64,000 nucleotides of DNA from CBDCFV01 sp963664625 (GTDB lineage: Bacteria > Chloroflexota > Dehalococcoidia > Lucifugimonadales > UBA3495), in assembly GCA_963664625.1 (NCBI GenBank), contig OY761541.1, forward strand, positions 3,658,001 through 3,722,000, read 5' to 3'. Numbering within the stretch: the stretch's first letter is position 1; every line of letters starts with the position of its first letter. The notes below the pieces were generated by a model that worked only from the letters and a program-made list of their open reading frames with translations, was not told the origin of the DNA and ran no database searches. Below, in pieces: positions 1 to 8,633 of this stretch. Position numbers and translations under genes: made by a program.

Positions 1-76
1 TTTCCTTTTCGTAGTCGCCTTGGTACAGGCGAACGCAACGGCCCTCTTTCAAGTCAATTGACGGAATGACTTCCAT
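1..76 (-). CDS. hisA: HisA, partial (N-terminus only)
   Basis: The reverse complement from the ATG at 76 reads [20 protein letters not shown]. This is the signature N-terminus of the ProFAR isomerase HisA, which isomerises a phosphoribosyl-aminoimidazole-carboxamide intermediate in histidine synthesis. In the (beta/alpha)8 barrel the first strand carries the catalytic Asp, seen here as the D of SIDL. Only about 25 codons lie in the window and the gene runs off the left edge. It follows hisH by 60 bp on the same strand, which is the usual his operon order. Confidence 0.9.
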   Translation of the reverse strand, partial: MEVIPSIDLKEGRCVRLYQGDYEKE

Positions 77-136
77 AATCTGTCGGTCGTTCGGAGTAAG
101 GGGGCAATAGCTCTCTCCCCTTCATGTAGGAGAAGG

Positions 137-784
137 TCATGGTGACGGAATTGGGGCGTTTGCGGCCATTATAGCGAAGTTAACGAAATTCTCGTACACC
201 CTCAGACCGACCCGTCCGCTTTTCTCCGGGTGGAATTGGGTGGCGACCACGTTCTTGTTGGCGTAGATGCTGCAGAACGGCACTCCGTACTCGGTAATGC
301 CGGCCACCGATGCATCATCGTCGGGCGCGGCATAGTAACTGTGGACGAAGTAAAAATGGCTGCCGTCGGGAATGCCGTGGAATACCGGGTGTTGCCGCGC
401 CAAGCGGACGCTGTTCCAACCCATGTGGGGCACTTTGAGCCCGGCGGGCAACCGCTTCACCGAACCCGGCACGGCACCAATGCACCTGGCGTTACCCTCT
501 TCGGTATGGTCCAGCAGCAGTTGAAGTCCCAGGCATACTCCCAGGAAGGGCCGACCTGAAGCCAGGTAGTCGCTGATGGGTCCAACCAACCCGCGTTGCT
601 CCAAGGCTTCCATGGCCGCCGGGCCCGAGCCTACGCCTGGCAGCACCAGCGCGTCCGCTTTGTCCAGGTCAGAAGGATTGCTGGTGACCAATGGGGCAAC
701 GCCGACGGACTCCAATGCCTTGGCTACGCTGCGCAGGTTGCCGGACTGGTAATCGATGACCACCATCTTGATGAAGCTGGACAT
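137..784 (-). CDS. hisH: Imidazole glycerol phosphate synthase, glutaminase subunit HisH
   Basis: This is a class I glutamine amidotransferase of 215 aa, the normal HisH size. It releases ammonia from glutamine and passes it to HisF to make imidazole glycerol phosphate and AICAR. The nucleophile is Cys84 in the elbow GVCLGLQ, and the rest of the triad is His185 and Glu187 in QFHPEKS. The oxyanion strand motif PGVGSG lies near residue 50. The real start may be Met7 (MVVIDYQSGN), since that is where family similarity begins. It is followed by hisA and preceded after 5 bp by the cobalamin adenosyltransferase, so all three are probably co-transcribed. hisF is not in the window. Confidence 0.95.
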   Translation of the reverse strand: MSSFIKMVVIDYQSGNLRSVAKALESVGVAPLVTSNPSDLDKADALVLPGVGSGPAAMEALEQRGLVGPISDYLASGRPFLGVCLGLQLLLDHTEEGNARCIGAVPGSVKRLPAGLKVPHMGWNSVRLARQHPVFHGIPDGSHFYFVHSYYAAPDDDASVAGITEYGVPFCSIYANKNVVATQFHPEKSGRVGLRVYENFVNFAIMAANAPIPSP

Positions 785-789
785 AGCGG

Positions 790-1374
790 CTAACTGCGGG
801 TCCCGGTGGCGCGTTCTATGGGAATTTCACGGTCCTCGTAACGGGCCAGCACGAACAGCAGGTCGCCTAAGCGGTTCAGGTAGTTGATGATCAGGTCGTT
901 GGTGAGCAGACCATCTTCTTTCACGGCCACGACGCGGCGTTCGGCGGTGCGGATGATGCAGCGGGCCATGTCGATGGCCGCCGAGGCAGGAGAGCCACCG
1001 GGCAGGATGAAGACGTTGGGCATCTGGAAGTCCTGCTCCAAGGAGTCAATGGTGTTTTCCAGGTTCTCCACCATTGTCTCGGTAACGGGAAGAAAGTGTT
1101 CCTGGAAAAGCTCGTACTTGTCCGGGTCGGTGGCTAGCTCGGCGGCGATGGTGAACAGGTCTCGCTGCAACTCCCGCAGGGTGTCCTGCACACGCTCGTC
1201 CGACGTGAAAGCCCGTGCCAGCCCCATCGCGGACACGGCTTCGTCGGTGATGCCGTAGGCCTCGGTGTGCGGGTTGTTCTTGGAAACGCGCCCGCCGTAA
1301 AGCAGGCTGGTCTCACCCTTGTCGCCGAACTTGGTATATACCCGTTTCCTGTATGAAGAAGAGTCAGTACTCAC
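790..1374 (-). CDS. PduO-type cob(I)alamin adenosyltransferase
   Basis: This 194-aa all-helical protein transfers the adenosyl group of ATP to cob(I)alamin, making coenzyme B12. The N-terminal P-loop-like segment YTKFGDKGETSLLYGG and the C-terminal FILPGGSP...AERRVV helix are diagnostic of the PduO/MMAB family rather than the CobA or EutT types. The start codon is GTG at 1374, with an AGAGGA-like ribosome binding site 8-9 nt upstream. It sits directly upstream of hisH with a 5-bp gap. No B12-dependent enzyme is visible in the window, so its client is unknown. Confidence 0.9.
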   Translation of the reverse strand: MSTDSSSYRKRVYTKFGDKGETSLLYGGRVSKNNPHTEAYGITDEAVSAMGLARAFTSDERVQDTLRELQRDLFTIAAELATDPDKYELFQEHFLPVTETMVENLENTIDSLEQDFQMPNVFILPGGSPASAAIDMARCIIRTAERRVVAVKEDGLLTNDLIINYLNRLGDLLFVLARYEDREIPIERATGTRS

Positions 1375-1461
1375 CGCTCACGTCCTCTTGACCGAATGTG
1401 ACCATGATACTACCGGGGCGGCACATTCGCACCCAGCCGCGGCTTTGGGGGATTGTCCGAA

Positions 1462-2634
1462 TCAGATTTCTTCAACGTTGGCCTCGTTTTCGGCGTCGTC
1501 TATCACCGGGGTAATGTGCTCGATAAACGCCCGTAGTGTCTCGGCTATCTTTCCGGCGAATTCGTCGTTGAGGGCGATGGTTCCCAAGTCTACTGTAACG
1601 CCGTTTTCGGCAAACCGCTGTTCGGGGTGAATTTCAACCCCTTCGACGAGTGTTGCCAAGTCATTTCGTGCTCTGAACCAGACGTGCGCCTGCCATGAAT
1701 CCGCTTCCTGCTGTCTCGTTAGAACGACTTCATGGTACGTGCGACTATGTCTCCGACGACTCCAAGGAGGACGTGAATACCAGAATAGGTAATAACGGCG
1801 GTTAAAGCCGGACGACCCTGCCCACCGGCTTACCTTGTCGGGCATGATTTCATCCGGCAACCCTTCCGTAGCCAACTGTCCCACTTTTCTCAGGAAGTCG
1901 GTTACTGCGTCATTCTTGTTCCTTTCGTATGTCTCTTTCAGGTTCTTAGCAAAGTTGCTGCGACTTCCTGCCGACTCCAGTCGCGGACCTTCCCCGACGC
2001 CGACCATGTACTCGTCCGCCCCTGGAACCGGAATAATAGTGGTTGCCTGCACGTATAGCGAGTCGGTCTGCCCGTCACGGTAGGGGGTCAGCTTCACGCA
2101 GGTAATCAGGTCTTCCGTGGGAGATTTCCCGTTGAGCCACAGGGCGGCCGAGGTTACTTCCGGCGCAAAACGGTGGCTGGCCAGGATGATGCGCTGGTCA
2201 TTGTTCAGGGCGTTCAGGTCGTCGGCTCCCAAGTGTTGGAGCAGAGCGTCGCCGGCTTCCTCTTGGGACTCGCCGCGATAGTCGGCCATAACTCCAATAA
2301 TCTGGTCGGCGGTGGCGCGGTGGAAATAGCTGGCGTACTTGATGGCCTGCCAATGGGCGTCCGTCCCGCTGTCGTCCCGCTTCAACTCGATTATCACCAG
2401 CCTGCCGTCCAGGTCCACCGCCAGCAGGTCCAGCCTTTCGTTGGTGGCGTCGAAACCGCTGAACTCCTTGCCGATAATCAGCAGGTCGTCCCCCAGGATG
2501 TCGGGGTTGGCGGCTACCCATTCTTGGATGTCCCGCCGTTCCCGCAACCCCAGTTGGGCAAAGTTGACCTCTTCGATGCTTTCCGACTGGTGGTTTTCCG
2601 GGTTGATTCGGAACAGTTTGGGTTCGCCGCTCAT
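1462..2634 (-). CDS. DUF4268-like protein with N-terminal PD-(D/E)XK nuclease fold
   Basis: The N-terminal half contains the nuclease-like pattern GFDATNERLDLLAVD followed by LVIIELKRDD. That is the D...ExK core of NucS-like and other PD-(D/E)XK enzymes. The C-terminal half (about residues 240-380) resembles the DUF4268 domain often attached to such nucleases in restriction or DNA repair contexts. I take the start at 2634 (MSGEPKLFRI) because an AGGA motif lies 9 nt upstream. This gives about 390 aa; a longer reading begins at 2697. The cobalamin adenosyltransferase lies downstream on the same strand after about 87 bp. The family assignment is good, but the biological substrate is unknown. 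Confidence 0.75.
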   Translation of the reverse strand: MSGEPKLFRINPENHQSESIEEVNFAQLGLRERRDIQEWVAANPDILGDDLLIIGKEFSGFDATNERLDLLAVDLDGRLVIIELKRDDSGTDAHWQAIKYASYFHRATADQIIGVMADYRGESQEEAGDALLQHLGADDLNALNNDQRIILASHRFAPEVTSAALWLNGKSPTEDLITCVKLTPYRDGQTDSLYVQATTIIPVPGADEYMVGVGEGPRLESAGSRSNFAKNLKETYERNKNDAVTDFLRKVGQLATEGLPDEIMPDKVSRWAGSSGFNRRYYLFWYSRPPWSRRRHSRTYHEVVLTRQQEADSWQAHVWFRARNDLATLVEGVEIHPEQRFAENGVTVDLGTIALNDEFAGKIAETLRAFIEHITPVIDDAENEANVEEI

Positions 2635-2734
2635 GTCATTGTATCCTGCGTCGGTGGGGTTGACCGTGACCATTGTAGCAGGGGCGGCGGTCGGCAAGAT
2701 ATACTTAGGCTCAGATTAGGCCGCGGAGCATGTT

Positions 2735-3295
2735 TTGGGCATCCTGTACTTAGTCAGGCACGCCCATTCGTATTGGACTCCGGACGAGATGCGGCCCCTA
2801 TCGCAAGCCGGGTTGGAAGACGCCCGGAGGGTTGCCGATCTACTGGCGTCGATGCGGCCCGAGGCAATCTATTCCAGTCCTTACCTGCGGGCCAAGCAAA
2901 CGGTGGAGCCGCTGGCAGGTGCGCTTGGGATGGCTATCGAGGAGGTCGCGGACCTGCGGGAACGCACACTCAGCGAAGTACCGATAGACGACTGGAGAGC
3001 CGCGCTGGAGCGGAGTTGGGAGGACTTTTCCTTTGCTTGTCCGGGCGGCGAGAGCAGCGGCGCGGCGCAACGGAGGGCCGTTGCGGCGTGCCAGGACCTG
3101 GCCGACCGCCATCCCGGAAGGGCCATCGTTCTGGCTACCCACGGCAACCTGCTGGCCCTGCTGATGAACCACTATGACCCGTCAGTGGGATACGACCGCT
3201 GGAACAAGTTGTCGTCACCGGACATATACCGGGTGGAACTGGACGTTTCGACGGAAGTCCAGTTCGAGCGCATCTGGACTCCAACCGAGTGTTAG
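2735..3295 (+). CDS. Histidine phosphatase (phosphoglycerate mutase-like) protein
   Basis: This 186-aa protein opens with LVRHAHS, the RHG-type motif whose His is the phospho-acceptor. It later has YSSPYLRAKQT and the second catalytic His in ATHGNL. The two-histidine arrangement defines branch 1 of the histidine phosphatase superfamily, which includes phosphoglycerate mutases, cobalamin phosphatases and SixA-like enzymes. The substrate cannot be read from the sequence. The start is TTG at 2735 with a GGAG ribosome binding site 6 nt upstream; the ATG at 2730 is out of frame. cofE follows after 60 bp. Confidence 0.88.
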   Translation: MGILYLVRHAHSYWTPDEMRPLSQAGLEDARRVADLLASMRPEAIYSSPYLRAKQTVEPLAGALGMAIEEVADLRERTLSEVPIDDWRAALERSWEDFSFACPGGESSGAAQRRAVAACQDLADRHPGRAIVLATHGNLLALLMNHYDPSVGYDRWNKLSSPDIYRVELDVSTEVQFERIWTPTEC

Positions 3296-3355
3296 ACCGA
3301 TAGTAAACAATGCAAGGACCAGGCCGCAGTTGCGAGCCTTGAGGGGTATGTAATT

Positions 3356-4114
3356 ATGCCACCGGAGATCCGCGTTATTGGCGTTGAAGGGATGCCGGAA
3401 GTCAAGCCCGGGGACGATGTGGCCGCGCAGTTCATGGACGCGGCCCGAGACCAAGGAATCGAGATCGAGGACGGGGACGTTCTTGTCGTCACTCAGAAGG
3501 TCGTTTCCAAGGCCGAGGACAGGGTGTTGACCATCGACGACGTAGAGCCGTCGGAATTGGCGGTGCGGATCACCGAGGGCCATCGGCGCGACCCGCGACA
3601 CACGGAGTTGATCCTGCGGGAGAGCGCGCGCATCGTGCGAATGGACCGGGGCGTGATTATCAGCGAGACTCGCCACGGTTTCACCTGCGCCAATGCCGGC
3701 ATAGACGCCTCCAATATTCCCGGTTCCAACACCGTGGCGTTGCTGCCGGTGGACCCCGACGCTTCGGCCCGCAGAATCCGCGACGCCGTCAGGGACCGCT
3801 TGGGCGTGGATGTGGCAGTCATTATTTCCGACACATTCGGCCGGCCTTGGCGGGCGGCGGCGGTCAACGTGGCCATCGGCCTGGCGGGCATCAACCCGCT
3901 GTTGAGCTACGTGGGCCAGGAGGACAGCCACGGCAACATGATGTACACCACCGTGATCTGCGTGGCGGACGAACTGGCGGCGGTGGCCGAGTTGGTGACG
4001 GGCAAGGTGCTGGGAGTGCCGGTGTCCATCATCAAGGGGTATCCCTACGAGCGCATGGAGGACGCCAGCTTGGAAGCGTTGCTCCGGTCGCCGGAAAAGG
4101 ACCTGTTCAGGTAG
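3356..4114 (+). CDS. cofE: Coenzyme F420-0:L-glutamate ligase CofE
   Basis: CofE adds L-glutamate residues to F420-0 in a GTP-dependent reaction, finishing the redox cofactor F420. The 252-aa protein matches the stand-alone archaeal-type enzyme rather than the long actinobacterial FbiB fusion. Family features are DVLVVTQKVVSKAE near residue 43, the segment TEGHRRDPR, then IISDTFGRPWR, and GYPYER at the C-terminus. The start ATG at 3356 has a GAGGGG-like site upstream. No other F420 biosynthesis gene (cofC, cofD, cofG/H) is in the window. Its presence implies F420-dependent oxidoreductases elsewhere in the genome. Confidence 0.93.
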   Translation: MPPEIRVIGVEGMPEVKPGDDVAAQFMDAARDQGIEIEDGDVLVVTQKVVSKAEDRVLTIDDVEPSELAVRITEGHRRDPRHTELILRESARIVRMDRGVIISETRHGFTCANAGIDASNIPGSNTVALLPVDPDASARRIRDAVRDRLGVDVAVIISDTFGRPWRAAAVNVAIGLAGINPLLSYVGQEDSHGNMMYTTVICVADELAAVAELVTGKVLGVPVSIIKGYPYERMEDASLEALLRSPEKDLFR

Positions 4115-4157
4115 CTGCTTGCATATCCGGTATCTCCGAGGCTCTAACGCCACAGGT

Positions 4158-5303
4158 CTACCGCAGTTCAACGAACAGGGGCAATTGCAGTTGCCCTTCA
4201 GGAGTCTTCCGGGTCTCGGAAGGCATGGCAAATCCTGAGACACCCACTCCCAGCAACCGGAAGGACCGCCCCGGCGTCAACTCCTTGGAAAAGAGCCGCC
4301 AAGCCGTCTCCAGGATGGTTGACTCGTTGCTGGTGGGTTGGGGCAGAGTGGTCTGGCGGGTAAAAGTCGTAAAGTCTGCCAAGCGGGCTTTCACGGTAAC
4401 TGTCTTGCCCTGTAGCTTCTTGCCTTCCAAGTGATTTGCTACGCGGCCGGCGAGTCTGGCCAGATACGGGTAAAGGGTTTCCTCTCCGCTGAGGTCGTCG
4501 GCAAACGTCGTTTCGGCGCTTACCGACTTGGTCTCTCTCTTCGTCCGCACCGGAGCTTTGTCCTGACCCAGCGCCATTGCTTGGACGTCCATCGCACGCT
4601 GTCCGAACAGTTGCCGGAACCATGACTCGGGTTGGGACGCCAATTGGCCGATGGTCTCGACACCTTCGGCGTTGAGTCGCTGGGCGGTCTTCGGCCCGAT
4701 GCCCCAGAGCTTGCCCACGGGAAGGCCGGCCAGGAAACTCTCTTCCTCGCCGGGGGCCACTACCACCAGCCCATCGGGCTTTTGCAGGTCGGAAGCTATC
4801 TTGGCGACCGATTTGCTGGTGCCCACGCCGACCGACAGGGTGAGGCCTGTTTCCTTGTTGACCTGGTTTTTCAAGTCCAGGGCGATGCCCAGCGGCACGC
4901 CTCCCGCGTTGACCGGCCCGGTAATGTCCAGATAGGCTTCGTCCAGCGACAGCGGCTCCACCAAGTCGGTTATCCGGTGGAATACCTGCATGACCGACCG
5001 GGACATTTCGCGGTAGCGGTCGAAGCGCGCAGGGATGATGATCCCGTGGGGACAAAGGCGTATCGCCGTCCGCATGGGCATGGCCGAGCGGACGCCGTAC
5101 TCGCGTGCCTCGTAGGACGCCGTGGCCACCACACCGCGGTCTTCCGGGCGCCCTCCAACCATGATCGCCTTGCCGACCAGTTCGGGGTTGTCCAGTTGCT
5201 CTACGGCGGCGTAGAAGGCGTCAAGGTCCGCGTGAATGATGTGACGCTGACCGTCGACTGAATCGGCGGCAGTTTCAGGATGCTCTGTTAACCCATTGCT
5301 CAT
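4158..5303 (-). CDS. dinB: DNA polymerase IV (Y-family translesion polymerase)
   Basis: DinB copies past damaged bases with low fidelity. The catalytic acidic residues are visible: Asp26/Asp28 in HADLDAFY and the SLDEAYLD motif near residue 120. The helix-hairpin-helix thumb region GKLWGIGPKTAQRL and the little-finger domain follow. The last residues contain QLQLPLF (371-377), a match to the beta-clamp binding motif by which Pol IV is recruited to DnaN. Length (381 aa) is typical. No GAAC-N4-GTTC box lies just upstream, unlike the imuB and radical SAM genes at 34-41 kb, so its SOS control is uncertain. Confidence 0.95.
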   Translation of the reverse strand: MSNGLTEHPETAADSVDGQRHIIHADLDAFYAAVEQLDNPELVGKAIMVGGRPEDRGVVATASYEAREYGVRSAMPMRTAIRLCPHGIIIPARFDRYREMSRSVMQVFHRITDLVEPLSLDEAYLDITGPVNAGGVPLGIALDLKNQVNKETGLTLSVGVGTSKSVAKIASDLQKPDGLVVVAPGEEESFLAGLPVGKLWGIGPKTAQRLNAEGVETIGQLASQPESWFRQLFGQRAMDVQAMALGQDKAPVRTKRETKSVSAETTFADDLSGEETLYPYLARLAGRVANHLEGKKLQGKTVTVKARLADFTTFTRQTTLPQPTSNESTILETAWRLFSKELTPGRSFRLLGVGVSGFAMPSETRKTPEGQLQLPLFVELR

Positions 5304-5391
5304 GTTTAATGCCGGGGCGTGTCTGCTTCACATAGTCTCTTGTTCTATTGATATTTTACTGCTAATCCCTCTCGTTATCAGTGTGTTGCGT

Positions 5392-5847
5392 TCAGTGGGT
5401 CGGAACATTTTTTCCTACTTCACCAGCCGTAACCTCGACAGTCAGTTTGCGTCCGACTGCTTGGAGGGCCTTCTGCACTTGGCTCATATGAGAGCGGTGG
5501 TCCGGGTTAGTCAACTTGCAGACGGCGGCTTCACTAACGCCCAGTCTGTGGGCAAGCCCCACCTTGGTTATGCGCTGTGTTCTCATGGCTGTATACAGCG
5601 CAAGTTTGGCAGCGGCGACAGCCGGCACCGGCACTGACACCTGACCATCCACCGGCTCACTGGGAGTAGGTATGTCCAAATTGCTGTGGACATATCCAGC
5701 GAGGGCTGTGGCAAGGGCATCCTCCGCCATGCTCAAGGCCTCATGTCGGTCTATTCCGCCGGTGATGGCTTCCGGGACATCGAGGAAGGTAGCTACCAGT
5801 CCTCCATCTTCATCAGGAGTGAGTTGACATGGGTATGTGTAGAGCAT
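5392..5847 (-). CDS. hicB: HicB-family antitoxin with C-terminal HTH
   Basis: The N-terminal half (about 1-60) has the HicB partial RNase H fold pattern: YPCQLTPDEDGGLVATFLDVP, then an EAL-containing helix. The C-terminal half (about 85-140) is an XRE-like helix-turn-helix (GLAHRLGVSEAAVCKL), as in HicB proteins that repress their own operon. Length is 151 aa. The ATG lies 3 nt after the stop of a degraded hicA remnant, the usual hicA-hicB order. Because the toxin gene is broken, this antitoxin may be an orphan that has lost its partner or works only as a regulator. Confidence 0.85.
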   Translation of the reverse strand: MLYTYPCQLTPDEDGGLVATFLDVPEAITGGIDRHEALSMAEDALATALAGYVHSNLDIPTPSEPVDGQVSVPVPAVAAAKLALYTAMRTQRITKVGLAHRLGVSEAAVCKLTNPDHRSHMSQVQKALQAVGRKLTVEVTAGEVGKNVPTH

Positions 5848-5850
5848 GGC

Positions 5851-5952
5851 TTAGAACTCCCTTCGGTCGATGTTCAACTGACGCAACATCGCAGTCAGCA
5901 CGCCTGTCTTCAGCTCGCCACGTTCGTTTACAGTCGTCAAGCGGCTTTGCAC
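5851..5952 (-). pseudogene. hicA toxin remnant (C-terminal third)
   Basis: The reverse complement of 5952-5851 encodes about 33 residues ending in RGELKTGVLTAMLRQLNID and then RREF-stop. That matches the C-terminal strand and helix of HicA mRNA interferases (RGxLKxGTLRxILRQxxIxxEEF). It stops 3 nt before the hicB ATG, as in intact hicAB pairs. In-frame reading upstream meets TAA within about 15 nt. No normal HicA N-terminus with its catalytic His can be seen, so the toxin appears truncated and decayed. An alternative is a very short expressed peptide starting at the GTG at 5952. Confidence 0.6.
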
Positions 5953-5985
5953 AATGATTCTTTTTTAATTCCGGTTCATTGTGCA
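5948..5985. repeat. 10-bp inverted repeat upstream of hicB
   Basis: TGCACAATGA at 5948-5957 and its exact reverse complement at 5976-5985 are separated by 18 bp that include a T6 run. It lies at the broken 5' end of the hicA remnant. It could be an operator-like site for HicB, a scar from the event that removed the start of hicA, or chance. Confidence 0.4.
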
Positions 5986-6147
5986 GAATTTGTTCTTATT
6001 CAGGGTTAGTTGTCCGTGCAGTTGGTTCACGGTACCTGCTCGGTGACACCGTTCTCCCGTTCGACTTGGCTGGCTATGTCGCTTTTGATGGCGTCCGCAG
6101 GAGCCTTCTGGGCCTGTGGAGACTCTTTTGATTCGAGCCGGGGATTG

Positions 6148-6885
6148 TCAGTTTTCCTGAGAGGTCCGGAGGTCTGGGGCTGGGGATCTTCTCGGGGTGA
6201 AGGTGGCGAATGCGACGGCGCGGTCTTTCGCCTGCGTTGCGGCGTCGTCGGTGATGGTCTCTCCTATGACGAGGGCGTGGCTCGTCGTTCCGACGGCGCG
6301 CTCCAGCAGTTCAGCTCTGTCCTTCGCCCGGTCGACATCGTCTTTGACTACGGTGATGGATGCCTCGACCAGCAGGTAGACTTCGGTCCCGTCCGGGGCT
6401 TTGCCCGCAATGACGGCATCTGCCTGTTCCACCAGGGCGGCGGCGTCCTCGGTGAAGTCTCGGGAAGGGTCTTCGGCCGCGTCGTTGAGTATCTGCTTGA
6501 GGGTGCTGTCTCCGATTTGGTCGGCATGGTGCAGCAGGCTGGTTTGCCGGAGGTGAAAGTCTCTCCTGGCGACGCGCTCTGCGAAGTTTGCCGCGCGCCT
6601 CTGGAAGAAAGACCCGGACAGGTTACCCAACTCTCCTCTCATTCCGTTGACGGTGGTCTGTAGGCCGTTGACGGTGGTCTGAAGCTGGGCTTGTCCCTGT
6701 TCGAGGCTTTCGAGCCTCCGGTTGGTGGTTTCTGCGTGCTCCCGGAAGGCTTTGGTGAGGGCTGCGACTTCCTCAGGTAGCCTTAACAATTCTTGAGACA
6801 GCAGCACGCTTCGGACGGCGTCGGCCCATGCCGGGTCGTCGCGCAATATCCTGATGAGGTCCGATATGTCGTTGATGGTGGTCAT
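6148..6885 (-). CDS. Coiled-coil protein with PD-(D/E)XK-like C-terminal domain
   Basis: This 245-aa protein has three parts. Residues 1-45 are helical, and residues about 45-95 form a coiled coil with an imperfect tandem repeat (QTTVNGLQTTVNGM). Residues about 130-230 resemble the predicted nuclease-like domain of cyanobacterial and Chloroflexi DUF3782/DUF1626-type proteins (GTEVYLLVEASITV, then ALVIGETIT). I see no clear ExK catalytic pair, so nuclease activity is doubtful. A smaller coiled-coil protein at 39266-39553 has similar architecture. Function is unknown. Confidence 0.65.
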   Translation of the reverse strand: MTTINDISDLIRILRDDPAWADAVRSVLLSQELLRLPEEVAALTKAFREHAETTNRRLESLEQGQAQLQTTVNGLQTTVNGMRGELGNLSGSFFQRRAANFAERVARRDFHLRQTSLLHHADQIGDSTLKQILNDAAEDPSRDFTEDAAALVEQADAVIAGKAPDGTEVYLLVEASITVVKDDVDRAKDRAELLERAVGTTSHALVIGETITDDAATQAKDRAVAFATFTPRRSPAPDLRTSQEN

Positions 6886-7207
6886 GTAATCTCTGCCTAG
6901 CTTCCGATTTTACCATTTCCACGGGGAGCGTGATGCTGTGTGAGGTTCCTCTGGTCGGGTCGCTTGACCGTTTCGATTTAGCTCATTCGTTGTACATAAA
7001 TATCTTCTCTGTTTCAATCCCCGTTCGTTGCGCAAAGCCTCGTCAAGCTCGAGTATATTTACCCCTTGGTAACTCCGACTCGTTGTTGCCCTTCAGATTT
7101 GACGGCCGTCTTCAATGGCGCAAGAGGCTGTGAAAGGCTAAAATAGCGGAAAATCATAGTCCCGGCCTTGGTCTATGGGTAACCGAGGCGGCCGGGATGG
7201 AGGTCTC
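6886..7207. other. Intergenic region without a supported gene
   Basis: These 322 bp lie between a divergent pair (minus gene starting at 6885, plus gene starting at 7208), so they should hold promoters for both. The composition is more AT-rich than the surroundings around 7000-7060. I found no convincing -35/-10 pair, RNA gene or repeat. A GGAGGT ribosome binding site at 7199-7204 serves the gene starting at 7208. Confidence 0.5.
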
Positions 7208-8542
7208 ATGCCCACCGTTTTAGAGGAGTACATAGCCAAGCATCAAGGTTCGGCCCAGAGGTACGCCGAAGCCAGTCGAATATTTCCCGGGGGAGTAACC
7301 CACGACACTCGTTACGCCGAGCCTTTTCCGCTGTACATTACCCACGGCGAGGGCCCCAAGAAATGGGACGTGGACGGCAATGAGTACATCGACTACGTCT
7401 CCGGCCACGGAGCATTGCTGCTGGGCCATTCCCACCCGGCGATAGCTGAAGCGGTGTCGCGCCAGATACTCCGGGGCACCCACTTGGGGGCGTCTACCGA
7501 AGAGGAATTGCGGTGGGCGCGGGCCATCAAGGCCCTGATGCCTTCCATAGAGAAAGTGCGGTTCCACAGTTCCGGGACCGAAGCGACCCTGATGGCCATG
7601 CGGCTGGCGCGGGCCTATACCGGCAAGAACAAGGTTATCAAGCTGCAAGACCACTTTCACGGCTGGCACGACTACGCCATGGCAGGTTCGGACCGCTCCG
7701 CTCCGGGGATACCTGTGGAGAGTTGGGGCAGCATGATCATCGTCCCGGCGGGCGATTTGGGCGCCGTGGAAGACGCGCTGAACCGTGACTCGGACGTGGC
7801 GGCGCTTATCCTGGAGCCTACCGGCGCCCACTACGGGCAGTTGCCTTTCGACGTTCCCAACTACCTGAAAGGGCTCCGCGAATTGACGGCGCAGCACGGC
7901 GTAGTGCTTATTTTCGACGAGGTGGTTACCGGGTTCCGTGCGTCGCCCGGCGGCGCGCAAGTCCTGTATGACGTTGCTCCGGACCTGACCACCATGGCCA
8001 AGATAGTCGCCGGCGCTCTGCCCGGCGGCGCGGTGGGCGGGAAAGCCGAGATCGTGGACATGATTGCTCACCGGGGCGACCCGGAGTGGGACAACACCTA
8101 CAGGGTTTACCACCCCGGCACCTTCAACGGCAATCCCCTGTCAGCGGTGGCCGGGGCTACCTGCTTGGAGTTGATCGCCAGCCAGCCTATAAACCAGCAG
8201 GCCGACGCAATGGCCGCCCGGCTCAAGACAGGCATCAACGACATCTTCGGTATGATGGAGATGTCGGGCCACGCGCACGGCGTGTCGTCCATGATTCACG
8301 TTGTAATGGCCGACTGCAATTGCGACCGGGGGTTGTGCACCATGCCGCACAGCCAGATCAAGGAGGTGACCGGGTCGGCGGCGGTAACCGCGCTCAAGCG
8401 GGGCTTGCAGAACAACGGGATTGACATAATGGGGCGCGATGCTTTCTTGGTGTCCGGGGTGCATACAGAGGAGGACATCGACCGGACGCTGGCAGCCTTT
8501 GAGACCACCTTGGCGGCGGTGCGGGCCGAGGGGTTGGCGTAA
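7208..8542 (+). CDS. Class III PLP aminotransferase, glutamate-1-semialdehyde aminomutase-like
   Basis: This 444-aa fold-type I PLP enzyme has the layout of glutamate-1-semialdehyde aminomutase. It has SSGTEATLMAMRLARAYTG (phosphate binding), HFHGWHDY, LIFDEVVTGFR with the Asp that contacts the PLP nitrogen, and the Schiff-base Lys265 in MAKIVAGALPGG. GGAGGT at 7199-7204 fixes the start at 7208 rather than the upstream ATG at 7175. A Cys-rich stretch near residue 375 (DCNCDRGLC) is not typical of HemL. Neighbours are a dienelactone hydrolase and a jelly-roll protein, with no tetrapyrrole genes, so I expect a catabolic aminotransferase rather than true HemL. Confidence 0.8.
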   Translation: MPTVLEEYIAKHQGSAQRYAEASRIFPGGVTHDTRYAEPFPLYITHGEGPKKWDVDGNEYIDYVSGHGALLLGHSHPAIAEAVSRQILRGTHLGASTEEELRWARAIKALMPSIEKVRFHSSGTEATLMAMRLARAYTGKNKVIKLQDHFHGWHDYAMAGSDRSAPGIPVESWGSMIIVPAGDLGAVEDALNRDSDVAALILEPTGAHYGQLPFDVPNYLKGLRELTAQHGVVLIFDEVVTGFRASPGGAQVLYDVAPDLTTMAKIVAGALPGGAVGGKAEIVDMIAHRGDPEWDNTYRVYHPGTFNGNPLSAVAGATCLELIASQPINQQADAMAARLKTGINDIFGMMEMSGHAHGVSSMIHVVMADCNCDRGLCTMPHSQIKEVTGSAAVTALKRGLQNNGIDIMGRDAFLVSGVHTEEDIDRTLAAFETTLAAVRAEGLA

Positions 8543-8633
8543 GCCGTCCCGAATGCCGAGTCGTACCGTTTCTGCTAGAATTTCCACGGCGGACGCCAGA
8601 CACGGCAATAATTTCTTGAGGAGTTAATTCGAG

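Noticed and set aside
5948..5985. Intrinsic terminator
   Set aside because: The T-run lies in the loop rather than after the stem, and no gene ends here in an intact form.
7175..7207. Upstream ATG start for the aminotransferase
   Set aside because: The GGAGGT site directs translation to 7208, where family similarity also begins.
7208..8542. True glutamate-1-semialdehyde aminomutase (hemL)
   Set aside because: The fold matches, but the Cys-rich C-terminal stretch and the non-tetrapyrrole neighbours argue for a different substrate.
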